From: M3007 sp964646615
GTDB lineage: Bacteria > Bacteroidota > Bacteroidia > Chitinophagales > Saprospiraceae
Reading direction: 5' to 3'
Assembly: GCA_964646615.1 (NCBI GenBank)
Contig: CAZYEV010000019.1
Coordinates: forward strand, 78,731 to 142,730
DNA length: 64,000 nucleotides
Within the stretch, counting starts at the first letter, position 1, and each line of letters starts with the position of its first letter. The notes beneath the pieces are model-generated. The model did not search any database and was not told the DNA's origin. It saw nothing but the letters and a program-made list of their open reading frames with translations. Positions 1-9,900 of the stretch are shown here, piece by piece. The position numbers and the translations under genes were made by a program.

Positions 1-70
1 GAATGGAGTAGAAAATTTCGGGCTGCCCGTTCAGGCGGGCCAGTTTCAGAATGGGGTGGGAAATACGCAC
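1..70 (-). CDS. N-terminus of a QueE-like radical SAM protein (partial, runs off left edge)
   Basis: Reading the minus strand from a GTG at 70-68, 23 codons stay open to the window edge and give MRISHPILKLARLNGQPEIF followed by YSI. A stop (TAA) lies in frame two codons upstream, so GTG is the only start available. From memory, one group of 7-carboxy-7-deazaguanine synthases (QueE, queuosine/preQ0 pathway) begins with a similar '..PEIFYSIQGEG' stretch just before the radical SAM cysteines; the cysteines would lie outside the window. The identification rests on a short segment and is tentative. Confidence 0.45.
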   Translation of the reverse strand, partial: MRISHPILKLARLNGQPEIFYSI

Positions 71-142
71 GCTTTAACCGGAATATGTTTGATCTTAGTC
101 AGATCTGGCCTGTTTTTAGAGAGGAGGTGGCCATCAGGCATC

Positions 143-494
143 CTATTTTATTTGTGTTTCCTTAAGGATTACACCGATTTCGGGAAGCAACCTGGGAATA
201 TCTTTTGTGGCAGTTTCCCAGACAACATCCAGGTCAATCCCGAAGTAATCATGAATTAATTAATTTATTCCTCATCCCAACTATGGCTCGCCAGGGTATT
301 TGTGGATAACAGTTACGCAATTCCTGGCTCAGGCGCTTGGCGGCCTCTCTTGCGACCTCGATTTTACGAATAACCTCATCTTGTTTTTCCTCATCGGCCC
401 AGAATGCCTCATAGCTTACGCCTTCGAGATATTCACCTACCTTAGAAAAACACCTGAAAACATGTTCGAGATATACCTGGTCGTCTCTTTTCAT
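143..494 (-). pseudogene. HEPN-domain (HepT-like) toxin gene, frameshifted in the catalytic motif
   Basis: The open frame from ATG 494 stops after 81 residues, ending in ..GMRNKLINS. In a second frame the minus strand continues as HDYFGIDLDVVWETATKDIP and on to a TAG at 145-143. Joined, this gives RNKLIHDYFGID, the classic HEPN RNase motif (R-x4-H) of HepT/DUF86 proteins. The break is a run of three AATT copies at 254-265; two copies would restore one frame of about 115 residues. HepT proteins are RNase toxins paired with an MNT nucleotidyltransferase that modifies them, and the upstream neighbour here is such a protein, overlapping by ATGA. The product as read lacks the catalytic His and is probably inactive. 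It could also be a reversible slippage site or an assembly error. Confidence 0.8.
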
Positions 495-775
495 TCGTAT
501 ATGATGATGAGGTCTTTCTCGATATACTTCTTCAGGAGCGGATTAGTCAGACTACCTTCTGTAATCAAGTCAACCCGAATACCGAGTTTATCAGACAGTT
601 CCTGCTCTATTTGAACCAATGTGAGCAACCCAATGCGTTCTTTGAACTGGACGAGGATATCCAGGTCGCTGTTATCTCTGTTTTCGCCTCGCGCATATGA
701 TCCGAAGATACCTATGCGGGCTGGTTGGTACGGAAGGAGACACTCCAGTATTCTGGTTTGCAGTCTTTTGTCCAT
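491..775 (-). CDS. MNT-family nucleotidyltransferase (MntA-like antitoxin of a HEPN/MNT pair)
   Basis: A protein of 94 residues with the minimal nucleotidyltransferase signature GSYARGENRDNSDLDILV: the GS followed by a D-x-D metal-binding pair. MntA-type proteins neutralise HepT by adding AMP to it. The start chosen is ATG 775, because AGGAGA sits just upstream at ribosome-binding distance; the frame remains open further up to 862 but there it runs into the neighbouring gene. The stop overlaps the HEPN start as ATGA, which implies translational coupling. With the HEPN partner broken, this gene would be an orphan antitoxin. Confidence 0.8.
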   Translation of the reverse strand: MDKRLQTRILECLLPYQPARIGIFGSYARGENRDNSDLDILVQFKERIGLLTLVQIEQELSDKLGIRVDLITEGSLTNPLLKKYIEKDLIIIYE

Positions 776-858
776 AATTCTCCTGCATTTGTTCTGCGAG
801 GAAATGGTTGGTTTGCGATAGCGCTTCTGTTTGGGCTGTGCGACGGTGCGAGCACACT

Positions 859-1725
859 TCAATCAAAGAGTGCCGTCTGGTTAAGCGCTTCTTCGGCTTC
901 GAGGGCGGGGGCGTCCTCGTTATCGTTGCGCAAGGCGGGGGCGGTGTGGGCAAGCAAGCGTTTGACGATGCGCAGCTGGTAGGTGTATCGCTTTTGTTCA
1001 GGGTTGAAGATGCCGAAGTGGTCGAGTTTGTCAATGCGCACCTTGCCGCTGGCGTGGATGATGTGGCAATCGGGCAGTACGATGCCGACGTGGCCGATAT
1101 GGCCTTTGCCGTCGTCGAAGAAGGCCAGGTCGCCCAAGTGGCATTGTTCCGTGAAGTCCACGGCGACGCCTTCGTGTACCTGTTGGGTTACTTCGCGCGG
1201 CAGGCGGATGCCGGCCATTTTATAGACCAACTGCACTAAGCCGGGGGCGTCAATGCCGAAAGGTGAACGACCGCCCCACAGGTAAGGGGCATTGAGGTAG
1301 CGCCGTGCCGTTCGGACAATCCACTCGCCGGTGCGGGGCGCCTGCGAAGGGGTAACTACCGGGCCAGAGAACTGGAACGACAGGTCGCCTAAGCGGCAGC
1401 GCAGCCCGTCGTAGCAGGGCAGTACTGCGCCCATGGTGAGGGGAATAAAATGGTCGGTAGCCATAAGCCCTTCTACCAGCGATAGGCTGATGGAAGAGTG
1501 CTCGGCATATTCCACGTATTCGCTGGGCGTCAGGGGGCGCAGCTGGCGCGCATCTACCCAGCCACTGAAGCCATCCCAGGCGCATACGACGTGGCGCCAG
1601 CCGTCTCGGGTTTCGAGGACTTCGACGGTTTCGCCGAACAATAGCTGCGAGACCATCTCGCTTCTATCGCTCGGATGGGCGCGCATGGGCGCAATGCTGA
1701 CCTGGCAGGCGGCGTACGTGGACAT
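859..1725 (-). CDS. SH3/NlpC-P60 family protein lacking the catalytic cysteine
   Basis: A 288-residue protein. Residues 1-65 look like a bacterial SH3 domain (..VSQLLFGETVEVLET..GWRHV..), then a linker or second SH3-like part, then an NlpC/P60 (C40) fold from about 130 to 265 with YLWGGRSPFGID, GHVGIV and IIHASG. Active members cleave peptidoglycan stem peptides with a Cys in 'D-C-S-G'. Here the DNA reads GAC GCC CCC GGC, giving D-A-P-G, so Ala160 replaces Cys while His212 and His224 remain. It should be catalytically dead unless the chemistry is altered, perhaps a binding or regulatory protein. Start is ATG 1725; upstream in-frame residues do not resemble the family. No signal peptide is obvious. 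Confidence 0.75.
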   Translation of the reverse strand: MSTYAACQVSIAPMRAHPSDRSEMVSQLLFGETVEVLETRDGWRHVVCAWDGFSGWVDARQLRPLTPSEYVEYAEHSSISLSLVEGLMATDHFIPLTMGAVLPCYDGLRCRLGDLSFQFSGPVVTPSQAPRTGEWIVRTARRYLNAPYLWGGRSPFGIDAPGLVQLVYKMAGIRLPREVTQQVHEGVAVDFTEQCHLGDLAFFDDGKGHIGHVGIVLPDCHIIHASGKVRIDKLDHFGIFNPEQKRYTYQLRIVKRLLAHTAPALRNDNEDAPALEAEEALNQTALFD

Positions 1726-1785
1726 GGCAAACGGCAGACGTTGGCGCAAATATCGGGCGCCCGCGCGCAGCAAGGAGCTGAGGGC

Positions 1786-1820
1786 AAAAAAGAAGGGCCG
1801 GCAGCCCCAGCTGCCGGCCC
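1786..1820 (-). terminator. Rho-independent terminator of the PA-domain T9SS gene
   Basis: A perfect 11-bp inverted repeat (GGGCCGGCAGC, loop of four, GCTGCCGGCCC) at 1795-1820 is followed on the minus strand by TTCTTTTTT. It lies 31 bases past the stop of the gene ending at 1851 and 60 bases ahead of the next minus-strand start at 1725. Confidence 0.85.
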
Positions 1821-1850
1821 TGCATTTAGCGCCTGAAAAACGTTCGGTGC

Positions 1851-3605
1851 TTAGTTCTGTACCACAAACTTCTTGGTCAGCGTGCCGTCTTTGGTCGCCA
1901 CGCGCACTAAGTACGTACCCGACGCCAGCTGCGGCAGCGAGTAGGTGAGCAGGTTGTTCGTTACGCCGTCGCGCACTTCATAGGTGATGACGCGGCCGCT
2001 CATTTCGGCGATGGTGATGGTGGCATCCGTGGGCTGGTCGAAGCCCATTTGCAGCATCAACTGGCCATTGACCACCGGGTTGGGGCGCACCTGCATGACG
2101 TTATCGGGCAGCGGCTTTTCGTCGGTGGTGCTTACCAGGTCAAGGTACATGCGCAGCACAGCGCTCGGGCCACCCTGGAAGCCACCGAGGAACCACTGGC
2201 CATTGAAGACCATTGTGGAAGGCGTAGGCAGCGGCACGTCCTGGTCGAAGGCATGGAAAACGCGCACAAAATCGCCACCGTAAAGTACGGCGGCCACGTA
2301 GCGAGCACCGTTTTCGATCTCTACGCCGAAATTACCCGTATTCAGGCTGATGAGCTCTACTTTCTGATCTACATAGTTGTTGGTGGTCGGACCTGCCTCA
2401 TAGGGAGCCGTTCCTACCCACTCAAAGCTTTCCGACTCAAACTTCGTATTGTCGAAGTTGGCGTAGTTGGGCAGTACGTCGTCTTTCACTTTGAAAAAAT
2501 AAACATCAGCCCGTACGCTGGTTATAGGTATCTCGTTGGCGTTGGTGGTGAAGGAGAATTCAATGTCTTTCACCCGGAATTTCTCCTTAGCCTTCGGATT
2601 CGTATTATACAATGTGCCTACACCCCAGTTATCACCCAAAGTGCCCGGGCGGAAACCTATGGTGGCGTCATCGTCTTTAGAGAAAAGTTTGTCGCTGACG
2701 TAGAAGTTTGTCTGCACCTTCCCCTCAGCAGGAGTAACGCCGCCCACGGGGTCTGAGTTGGTCGTATAGAGGAACTTGTAGGTGCCAATAGGCAGCTCAG
2801 GTGCATAACGTCCCGGCAGAACGAAGAGGCTATCGCTTACACTGGCATCCAGAGAGGGAAGGGTGAGGCTCGTGTTATACAGCACACTGTCGTTCGCCGT
2901 CAGTACAGAGGCATTGATGACAACATTGCTGCGGTTCACGCCACTGGTGTTGGTGAGCCACACGGCAAACTCAAAGGTATCCACCGGTATCTGGCTCACG
3001 GGCGTGCGCTTGCTTCCAGCAGGGAAGAAGATGCGGTTCATGCGCACTTCTGGGATGATGATGCAGATCTCCACCGGTTGCCCCGACTTCAGACCGGCAT
3101 CCACATACTCACTCATCTCGCGGCTCATGAAGAACACCGGAATAGTGGTGTTGCCCGCTTGAGGTTGGGTAGGACCCATATTCATGACAGTGCAAGCGCC
3201 TTGAGCAGCATCGGCATAGTGGTTCGCAATCAACACGGCTAATGCACCTGCTTTCTGAGCATTGAAGGCTTTGATAGAGAAGCCGCATACGCCCCGGCGA
3301 GAGATGGCTATCTTACCCGCCAGACTTCCTGCAGGAACCGAGTCACAGGTCAGAGAGTCGCCATTAATGGTGTATGCCCAGGCTGCTGGCGCGCATACTT
3401 TACCTTGCGGGATACCGCCCCAGTTGGCTGTGCCATAACCGCAAGCACCGTTGAAAAAGTCCTTCGTGTTGCTGCCATACGACACGCGAATAACAGCGCC
3501 CGAGTTTTCCGTACCTTGTGGTTGCTGCGCTAAAAGGGCTGAAGACCACAGCATGCCGCACAGCACAAGCGTCAACGAAACGAGTTTGGTAAGTAGTTTT
3601 TTCAT
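1851..3605 (-). CDS. Secreted PA-domain protein with T9SS C-terminal sorting domain
   Basis: 584 residues. An N-terminal signal peptide (about 1-26, ending SALLAQ) shows export. Residues about 45-200 resemble a protease-associated (PA) domain: GKIAISRRGVCGFSIKA, then KAGALAVLIAN. PA domains are lids or binding modules in extracellular hydrolases. The middle is beta-rich without a recognisable catalytic domain. The last 80 residues form a type A T9SS sorting domain (MQVRPNPVVNG, then LASGTYLVRVATKDGTLTKK, ending in KFVVQN), which directs secretion across the outer membrane and surface attachment. The gene stands alone with its own terminator. Its exact role is unknown; a binding or adhesion function is as likely as an enzymatic one. 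Confidence 0.85.
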   Translation of the reverse strand: MKKLLTKLVSLTLVLCGMLWSSALLAQQPQGTENSGAVIRVSYGSNTKDFFNGACGYGTANWGGIPQGKVCAPAAWAYTINGDSLTCDSVPAGSLAGKIAISRRGVCGFSIKAFNAQKAGALAVLIANHYADAAQGACTVMNMGPTQPQAGNTTIPVFFMSREMSEYVDAGLKSGQPVEICIIIPEVRMNRIFFPAGSKRTPVSQIPVDTFEFAVWLTNTSGVNRSNVVINASVLTANDSVLYNTSLTLPSLDASVSDSLFVLPGRYAPELPIGTYKFLYTTNSDPVGGVTPAEGKVQTNFYVSDKLFSKDDDATIGFRPGTLGDNWGVGTLYNTNPKAKEKFRVKDIEFSFTTNANEIPITSVRADVYFFKVKDDVLPNYANFDNTKFESESFEWVGTAPYEAGPTTNNYVDQKVELISLNTGNFGVEIENGARYVAAVLYGGDFVRVFHAFDQDVPLPTPSTMVFNGQWFLGGFQGGPSAVLRMYLDLVSTTDEKPLPDNVMQVRPNPVVNGQLMLQMGFDQPTDATITIAEMSGRVITYEVRDGVTNNLLTYSLPQLASGTYLVRVATKDGTLTKKFVVQN

Positions 3606-3932
3606 AACAACAGCAGAGGATTTAATGAATGTGAGGAAATATCGAGCTGCGAATTTAAGCCGCCCCTTGCGAAAGCAAAGACACCTCCAACTTCTTTTAA
3701 AAAATATCTACGCAAAAAAGACCGGAGCGGTTTGCTCCAGGACCTTCCTTTTTTGCTAAAAATCAAGCTTTTAGCACTTCGATATCGAAAAAGCCGATTT
3801 GTGTCCGCCTGGCTAAAAAAATGTGCCCGGTATGTTTATCCGCTTTTTGCTGTAGCGTTGCACGCCATCCGGCCTGCTCTCTGTGGGCCAAAGCACACTC
3901 GTTTTCCTCTTTACACCTGGTACACACACGCT

Positions 3933-5336
3933 ATGCCGAGAACAATCAACCGCCGCCGCTTTCTGAAAAACACCGCTTTAGCCGCTGCTGCTACCGCATT
4001 GCCCGGTGCCTTGCGCTCTCAAACATCGCAGGTCGAGGGCAGCCCGGCTATCGTTGCGCCTCGAGCGCTCAAATCCCGACTACGCCTCGGTTTCATCGGT
4101 ACCGGCCTGCGCGGCCAGACGCACCTCGACCTGGCACTGCGTCGCACCGATTGCGAAGTAGCCGCCATTGCCGAGCCCGACCCCGTCATGCGCGACCGCG
4201 CCCTCCAACAAATCGCCCGCGCGGGCAAATCCAAACCCGACGTCTATGACCGCGGCGACTACGACTACCTGCGCCTGCTCCAGGACCAGAACATAGACGC
4301 CGTCGTCATCTCCTCACCCTGGGAATGGCACGCCCCGCAGTGCATCGCCGCCATGCAGGCCGGCAAGTACGCCGGCGTCGAAGTGCGCGGCGCCTTTTCC
4401 TTAGACGACTGCTGGCAATTGGTGCGCACACACGAAGCCACCGGCACCCACCTGATGCTGCTGGAAAACGTCTGCTACCGCCGCGACGTCATGGCTGTGC
4501 TCCAAATGGTGCGCGCCGGCCTCTTCGGCGAACTCATCCACCTCGAAGGCGGATACCAGCACGACCTGCGCGGCGTCAAGTTCAACGACGGCATTACTCC
4601 CTACGACTCCGGCGTCGAATTTGGCCCAAAAGGCTTCTCCGAAGCCAAATGGCGCACCAAACACTCCGTCCATCGCAATGGCGACCTGTACCCCACCCAC
4701 GGGCTGGGCCCCATCGCCATGATGACCAACATCAACCGCGGCAATCGCTTCCTCTACCTGACCTCAACGGCCTCCAAAGCGCGCGGCCTGCACGACTACA
4801 TCATCCAACACCCCAAGGGCGGCCCCGACCATCCCAACGCCCGCGTACGCTTCAACCTCGGCGACGTGGTTACTACCGTCATCAAAACTGCCAACGGCGA
4901 AACCATCCTCCTCTCGCACGACACCAACCTGACCCGACCCTACTCTCTGGGCTTCCGCGTACAGGGCACGCGCGGCATCTGGATGGACGTCAACAAGAGC
5001 CTCCTCCTCGACGGCCAAACACCCGCCCACCAGTGGACAGACGCCAAACCCTGGCTCGAACGCTACGACCACCCCCTGTGGAAACGCTACGGCAACGACG
5101 CCAAAGGCGCCGGACACGGCGGCATGGACTTCTTCGTCTTTCACCACTTCATCGAGTCGGCCAAACGCCAACAAGCCCCGCAAATGGACGTCTACGACGC
5201 AGCAGCCTGGTTAGCCATCACGCCGCTCTCCGAAGCCAGCATCGCCACCGGCAGCAGCCCACAGCCCTTCCCGGACTTCACCTCCGGACGCTGGACAGAA
5301 CGCAAACCCGACTTCGCCATGAACGACGAATTCTAA
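3933..5336 (+). CDS. Gfo/Idh/MocA-family protein of the GH109 type, Tat-exported
   Basis: 467 residues. It begins with a twin-arginine signal (NRRRFLKNTALAAAATAL), so it is probably folded in the cytoplasm with its dinucleotide and exported. A Rossmann motif follows (RLGFIGTGLRG), then the Gfo/Idh/MocA C-terminal domain. The blocks YPTHGLGP and GHGGMDFFVF match what I know of glycoside hydrolase family 109 (alpha-N-acetylgalactosaminidases that use NAD+ as a catalytic cofactor). The start is ATG 3933, because the Tat motif follows immediately; the open frame upstream has no plausible signal. Other Gfo/Idh sugar dehydrogenases are an alternative, and the substrate is not proven by sequence alone. 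Confidence 0.82.
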   Translation: MPRTINRRRFLKNTALAAAATALPGALRSQTSQVEGSPAIVAPRALKSRLRLGFIGTGLRGQTHLDLALRRTDCEVAAIAEPDPVMRDRALQQIARAGKSKPDVYDRGDYDYLRLLQDQNIDAVVISSPWEWHAPQCIAAMQAGKYAGVEVRGAFSLDDCWQLVRTHEATGTHLMLLENVCYRRDVMAVLQMVRAGLFGELIHLEGGYQHDLRGVKFNDGITPYDSGVEFGPKGFSEAKWRTKHSVHRNGDLYPTHGLGPIAMMTNINRGNRFLYLTSTASKARGLHDYIIQHPKGGPDHPNARVRFNLGDVVTTVIKTANGETILLSHDTNLTRPYSLGFRVQGTRGIWMDVNKSLLLDGQTPAHQWTDAKPWLERYDHPLWKRYGNDAKGAGHGGMDFFVFHHFIESAKRQQAPQMDVYDAAAWLAITPLSEASIATGSSPQPFPDFTSGRWTERKPDFAMNDEF

Positions 5337-5348
5337 GGGCCACACCCC

Positions 5349-5474
5349 TCAGCGGAACAGCGTCAACGCCTGCAATACTGTGCGCCATATGCCCCACAAC
5401 GCAGGCGCGGCCACAAATGCCCACGAGAGGTAAAGGGCCATCTTTTCGCGAAGCATCAATTTTATCCTCTTCAT
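5349..5474 (-). CDS. MFS transporter small subunit (41 residues)
   Basis: A 41-residue protein, MKRIKLMLREKMALYLSWAF followed by a segment ending LTLFR. It has one hydrophobic helix with the pattern W-x6-P-x-L-W-G-I-W-x-T-x8-LF. From memory, such roughly 40-residue proteins accompany OFA-type major facilitator transporters. The start overlaps the stop of the large transporter gene as ATGA (5471-5474), indicating translational coupling. It probably forms a single transmembrane helix bound to the transporter. Confidence 0.75.
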   Translation of the reverse strand: MKRIKLMLREKMALYLSWAFVAAPALWGIWRTVLQALTLFR

Positions 5475-6832
5475 GAGTCGGAATGTTTTAAGGGCCGTAC
5501 TGCCAGGTTACAAATCAGCCCCAGCACTAGCAGCCCGGCCATCAGGTACATCGTCAGCGAGTACGCCTGCGCCGGCGGAAGGCCCAGGGTCTCTATCTGG
5601 TATGCTCGCAGGTGGTTGAGCAACTGCGGGCCGATAACAGCCGCCAGGCTCCAGGCCAGCAACAAACGCCCGTGAATAGCGCCCACCTCGCGCACGCCAA
5701 ACACGTCGCGCAGGTAAGCCGGTATTGTGGCAAAGCCCCCGCCGTACATGCTCATGATGATGCCAAAGGCCAGAACAAATCCCGTCAGCGCACCCAAGCG
5801 GCCCGTCCAGGGTACCGCTACGTACAACACCGCCCCCAGCACAAAGAATATAATATAGGTGTTGCGACGCCCAATTTTGTCGGACAACGACGACCAAAAG
5901 AAGCGCCCCACCATATTGAACAGGCTCAATAAGCCCACAAAACCACTCGCCGCCGCCGCCGTTACGGCCCGCTCGGGGCCAACTACCGCCTCCGAAAACA
6001 TCTCCTGTATCATTACTGACGCCTGGCCCAGCACACCCAACCCCGCACTGACGTTGAGCATAAGCACCCCGAAAAGCAGATAAAACTGGGGCATCCGAAT
6101 GGCCTCATCTGCTGTCAAGCCCAAGTCCGTCCAGGGCTGGCGCGGCAGCCTATCCATGCCCGCCGGAAGCCATCCCTCCGGCGGAATACGCACCGTAAAC
6201 ACGCCAAAAAGCATGTAGGCCAGATAGAGCGCGCCCATAACGGCGAAGGTTTCCGCCATACCCGTCGAAGTGGGCGTGCGGAAAGCATCCATCAGCGCCA
6301 CCGATAATGGCGCCGCCAGCATGGCTCCACCGCCAAAGCCCATAATGGCCATGCCCGTAGCCATGCCCGGCCGGTCAGGAAACCACTTGATAAGCGTGGA
6401 CACGGGCGAAATGTAGCCCAGCCCAAGCCCTATGCCGCCCAGCACACCGTGCCCCAAATACAGCAAGGCCAGCTGGTGCTGCCAAACGCCCACGGCCGAC
6501 ACGAAAAAGCCGCCCGAAAAACACAACGCGGACACAAACATGGCCTTGCGCGGGCCGACGCGCTCCAGCCAGCGGCCAAATACCGCAGCCGATGCTCCTA
6601 AACAAAACAGCGCTATCGAAAAGATATGCCCCACTTCCACCAGCGTCCAGTCGCCATCGGCGGGCTGAGTGATGCCCACGAGTTGCGTGAGCGGCTTGTT
6701 GAACACACTGTAAGCGTATATCTGGCCAATGCACAGGTGAATGGCCAACGCTGCTGGCGGCACACGCCAGCGGTTATAGCCCGGCGGTGCTACGCTGTGG
6801 GCTTTGTCTAAAAAAGAGAACAAGGCAGGCAT
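5471..6832 (-). CDS. OFA-family MFS transporter (oxalate/formate- or monocarboxylate-type)
   Basis: 453 residues, about 12 membrane segments. The start of helix 1, HLCIGQIYAYSVFNKPL, is typical of the OFA (oxalate:formate antiporter) family, whose members move small carboxylates. Further blocks agree: GLGLGYISPVSTLIKWFPDR and the mid-protein loop before MVGRFFWSSLSDKIGRRNTY. The gene is followed with a 4-base overlap by a 41-residue membrane protein that usually accompanies this family. The substrate cannot be told from sequence; formate, oxalate and lactate are all possible. The neighbouring GH genes give no clue to substrate. Confidence 0.85.
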   Translation of the reverse strand: MPALFSFLDKAHSVAPPGYNRWRVPPAALAIHLCIGQIYAYSVFNKPLTQLVGITQPADGDWTLVEVGHIFSIALFCLGASAAVFGRWLERVGPRKAMFVSALCFSGGFFVSAVGVWQHQLALLYLGHGVLGGIGLGLGYISPVSTLIKWFPDRPGMATGMAIMGFGGGAMLAAPLSVALMDAFRTPTSTGMAETFAVMGALYLAYMLFGVFTVRIPPEGWLPAGMDRLPRQPWTDLGLTADEAIRMPQFYLLFGVLMLNVSAGLGVLGQASVMIQEMFSEAVVGPERAVTAAAASGFVGLLSLFNMVGRFFWSSLSDKIGRRNTYIIFFVLGAVLYVAVPWTGRLGALTGFVLAFGIIMSMYGGGFATIPAYLRDVFGVREVGAIHGRLLLAWSLAAVIGPQLLNHLRAYQIETLGLPPAQAYSLTMYLMAGLLVLGLICNLAVRPLKHSDS

Positions 6833-6958
6833 CGCGGTGTCTCACGTCATTTTGGCGGGCAAAATGCGAAGTTTTTTTCGGCAAACAGGCGCAAAAACAC
6901 ATTGGCCTGCTGCTGACAGGCAACGTCAACGATGGCAAAGGGAATGCGATAGTGGGCT

Positions 6959-9900
6959 TCAGAAGCCGACCACTATCCGCCGCACAAAAGTGCGCCCCGG
7001 CGCCAGCACCCGCAGAAAGTAAATGCCTGAAGGCAAGCCCTCCACTGCAAGCGGAAAGTCGCCCAGCCGTGCCTGGCGCATTATCTGCCCTGCCGCATTT
7101 GTGAGCCACACGGGCGTTGTGGCCTCGACATCTATGCCCTTCCACTCTGCAAACAGCAGGCTTCGCGTCGGCACGGGCCACACGCGCAGCAGGTCGGTCG
7201 TTGAGGCATCCCGAACGCTGGAAATGCCTGTCCGCTGAATGCGCCAGGCTCGGTCGCGTTGCAGGGGCTGCACCGGAATGATGAGTACGCTGTCAGCGCC
7301 TACTTCCGCCTCCCAGACTATCTGCGGCAGTGTGTCGAACGCCCAGGGCTCCCATAGGGCGATGCGGTATTTGCCCGGCAGCAGGCCTTCTAATTGCACG
7401 TTCCCTTGCGCCGGTGTGGGCAGGCCCTGAGTTATTACGCGATGCCAGAAGTGCTCGCGGTGGCGCACCCATAGCAGTGCATCGTCGCCTCTGGCATTCC
7501 GCAGGGCGCGGACGCGCAGGGCAGGGTGGTCGGTAGCGGCTTTCGCCTCTTCGTAGCGGTCGGTGTTGAACGGCACCCCCGCCGTAAAGGCGGCAAAAGG
7601 CCGGTAATGCCGATGCAATTGCAGCGCCTCGATATTATCGCTGTTCCAGAGCAGGCCACTCACGCCGCCGGCAAAGAGATGCCCCCAGACCCAGTTGTGC
7701 AGCCAGACGCCAGCAGTGTCCAACGACAGCAGCGGGTCGGGCGTCTGGTCGCCGGGCTGGTCTAAGTCCGTCTCGCCGATGATGACCGGCTTATTGCGCA
7801 ATGGGTCGGTGCTCAGGTGGCGCCCATACGCTTCGATGAGCGCGGCGGCGTCGCGCTGGAGCGCCTGGCGGTCGTACCATTGGCCCTCTATTTCAAAGCC
7901 ATCCAGGAAACCCGTCGTCTGGGCATATGCATGAACGTCAGCGTAGGACGCCGACGAAGCCCGCCAGTATTCGGGTACCCATTCGCTCCAGAACGACGTG
8001 CTGACCATGCGCGGGAAAGGCCCATGCTTTTGGAAATACGCTGCCATGCGCTCCAACAGGTTGAAGTAGCTCCCTGGAGCGCCTTCGTTGACCAATTCCC
8101 AGGCGGCCACAGAGGGCGCCCACCCCCAACGCGCCACCAAATGGCGCCAATAGGCCCTGTAGAGGCGGTCTAAGTAGGTGCCCGGCTGTGGCTCAAACTG
8201 GCCTTTAGCCGGGTGTAAGGCACCGTGGCGGTCGAAAAAGTTGAGCAAGGGGTCGTTTTTTTCCAAAATCACTACCTGATAATGAATGCCGCGGCGCGCT
8301 GCCTCGCGGATGAGGTAATCGGCCTTTCGGCATTCGATGGGGTCGGCATACCGGTGTGCATTGGCGTTCCACGTATCCAGCACATTGGGCCCCAGCCGGC
8401 CGTCCGCATAAATGGGCTGAAGGGTCAGCTGCTCTATCCAGGCAGCGCCGGCGCTAACGTCTTCTAAAGTCAGGTAGAGAAAGGGTAGTTGGTCGTTCTC
8501 CGCCGTCCAGTCTGCTGTCAGATAAACCCAGTCGCTGTGGCCGCGCAGCACATAGGGCGACAGGCGTATGCCAGCGTTAGGCCTGACGTCGTCAGTGCCC
8601 AACCACCCGCCGGTTTTGAGCACCAGCCCACCGTTGCCGACGACGCCCTCCACCCGCACGCGGGCCGTAATGCGGTAGGTACGACCGGTCTCCAACGGCA
8701 CCGACGACCAGAAACCGCGAAAAAGGGAAGGCGTCTGCACGTTTTCGATGGGTGGCCAGGCGATTTTCCAGCTCACCTCGCCGCGGCCGTAACGGCGCTC
8801 GGGCGTAAGCACGGATGCAGGCAAATAGCCGTTGTGTTGCATAGGGTGATGTGTGGCCCACGACGACCAGGCGTCCGAAAAAGGCGCGATGGGCGAAAGC
8901 CAGAAGCGCCCGTAGGTTATGCCGTTGGCGCTCCACCGCGCGAGGTGCTCGTCCAGCTCCGGCAGCGAGCGGTCGGCGCTCACGTTGTAGCCCATGGGCA
9001 GAAAAGGCGAGCCATCAGCATGCTCAAAATAGCGATTGTCCGCCGCCGAAGGGCGGATGTATCCCTTGCCGGCAAAGCCCGACACGGTTACGGCTGGTAG
9101 TGGCGCGAGTGCCTTTCCGCTGCGGTCTTCTACGCGCAGCCAGCCCGACCACTGCCCTTCGCGCGGGAAGCTCATACGCAGCGCCCAGTGCCAGTCGCCG
9201 GAGGGACGCAAGTCGTTGCCTGCCGGCGCATAGTCTAAGGTGTAAAAGCAGGGCATCAACAATGTATCGCCCTGTGAGACAAACACGGCCTCCGCCGTAA
9301 TGCCGCTGCTGTCGCCGGGCAAATGGCCGAAGGGTAAAAAGGCGTCGGTGCCGCGTGTCTCCAGCTGAAACCGACACGTCCACAGTCCCCATACCTGGGC
9401 CTGGGGCGGGTCGCAGGTGATCTGTAGTGGGTGCGGCCCGGTGTAGGCGGGGTCGAGGCGATGCACCCGCAGGCGGGCAATGATGGCCTGGCCCTGAGGT
9501 GTTACGCCCTGAACGGCGAGGGTATTTTCGCCGTGCGCTAAGGCTATGGGCGGCAGGGTCCAGAGCGTGTCGGTGCCGGCATTGACCCACCCGCTCTGTT
9601 CCGTGCGCTCATTGACCCAAAGGAGGGCACCCGACCAGCCTTTTCGCGTGCCACCCAGGACGACTGTCGGCAGGCTCGTCGTCCATTCCGCTGCGTTGGT
9701 AGGTGCGGTGATGCGCAGGTGCGGAGCATGAGCGGGCGCTGTTATCCGCACCGTATCGCTCCGGGCTGCCAATGCGCCTTCGTCGTCGCGCACCTCCACG
9801 GTCAGGCGATACCTGCCGGGTACGCCGTATGTGTGCCGGAAAGTGTCGGCCAGGCCGACGGCGCTGGCGCCGTCGCCAAAATCTATCCACGTGGCTTCGA

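Noticed and set aside
859..1239. Plus-strand frames opposite the NlpC/P60 gene
   Set aside because: Antisense shadows: the minus-strand protein has recognisable SH3 and NlpC motifs and the plus-strand frames have none.
4325..5476. 383-residue Arg/Pro/His-rich frame inside the GH109-like gene
   Set aside because: Overlaps a well-conserved gene in another frame on the same strand; composition is that of a shadow in GC-rich DNA.
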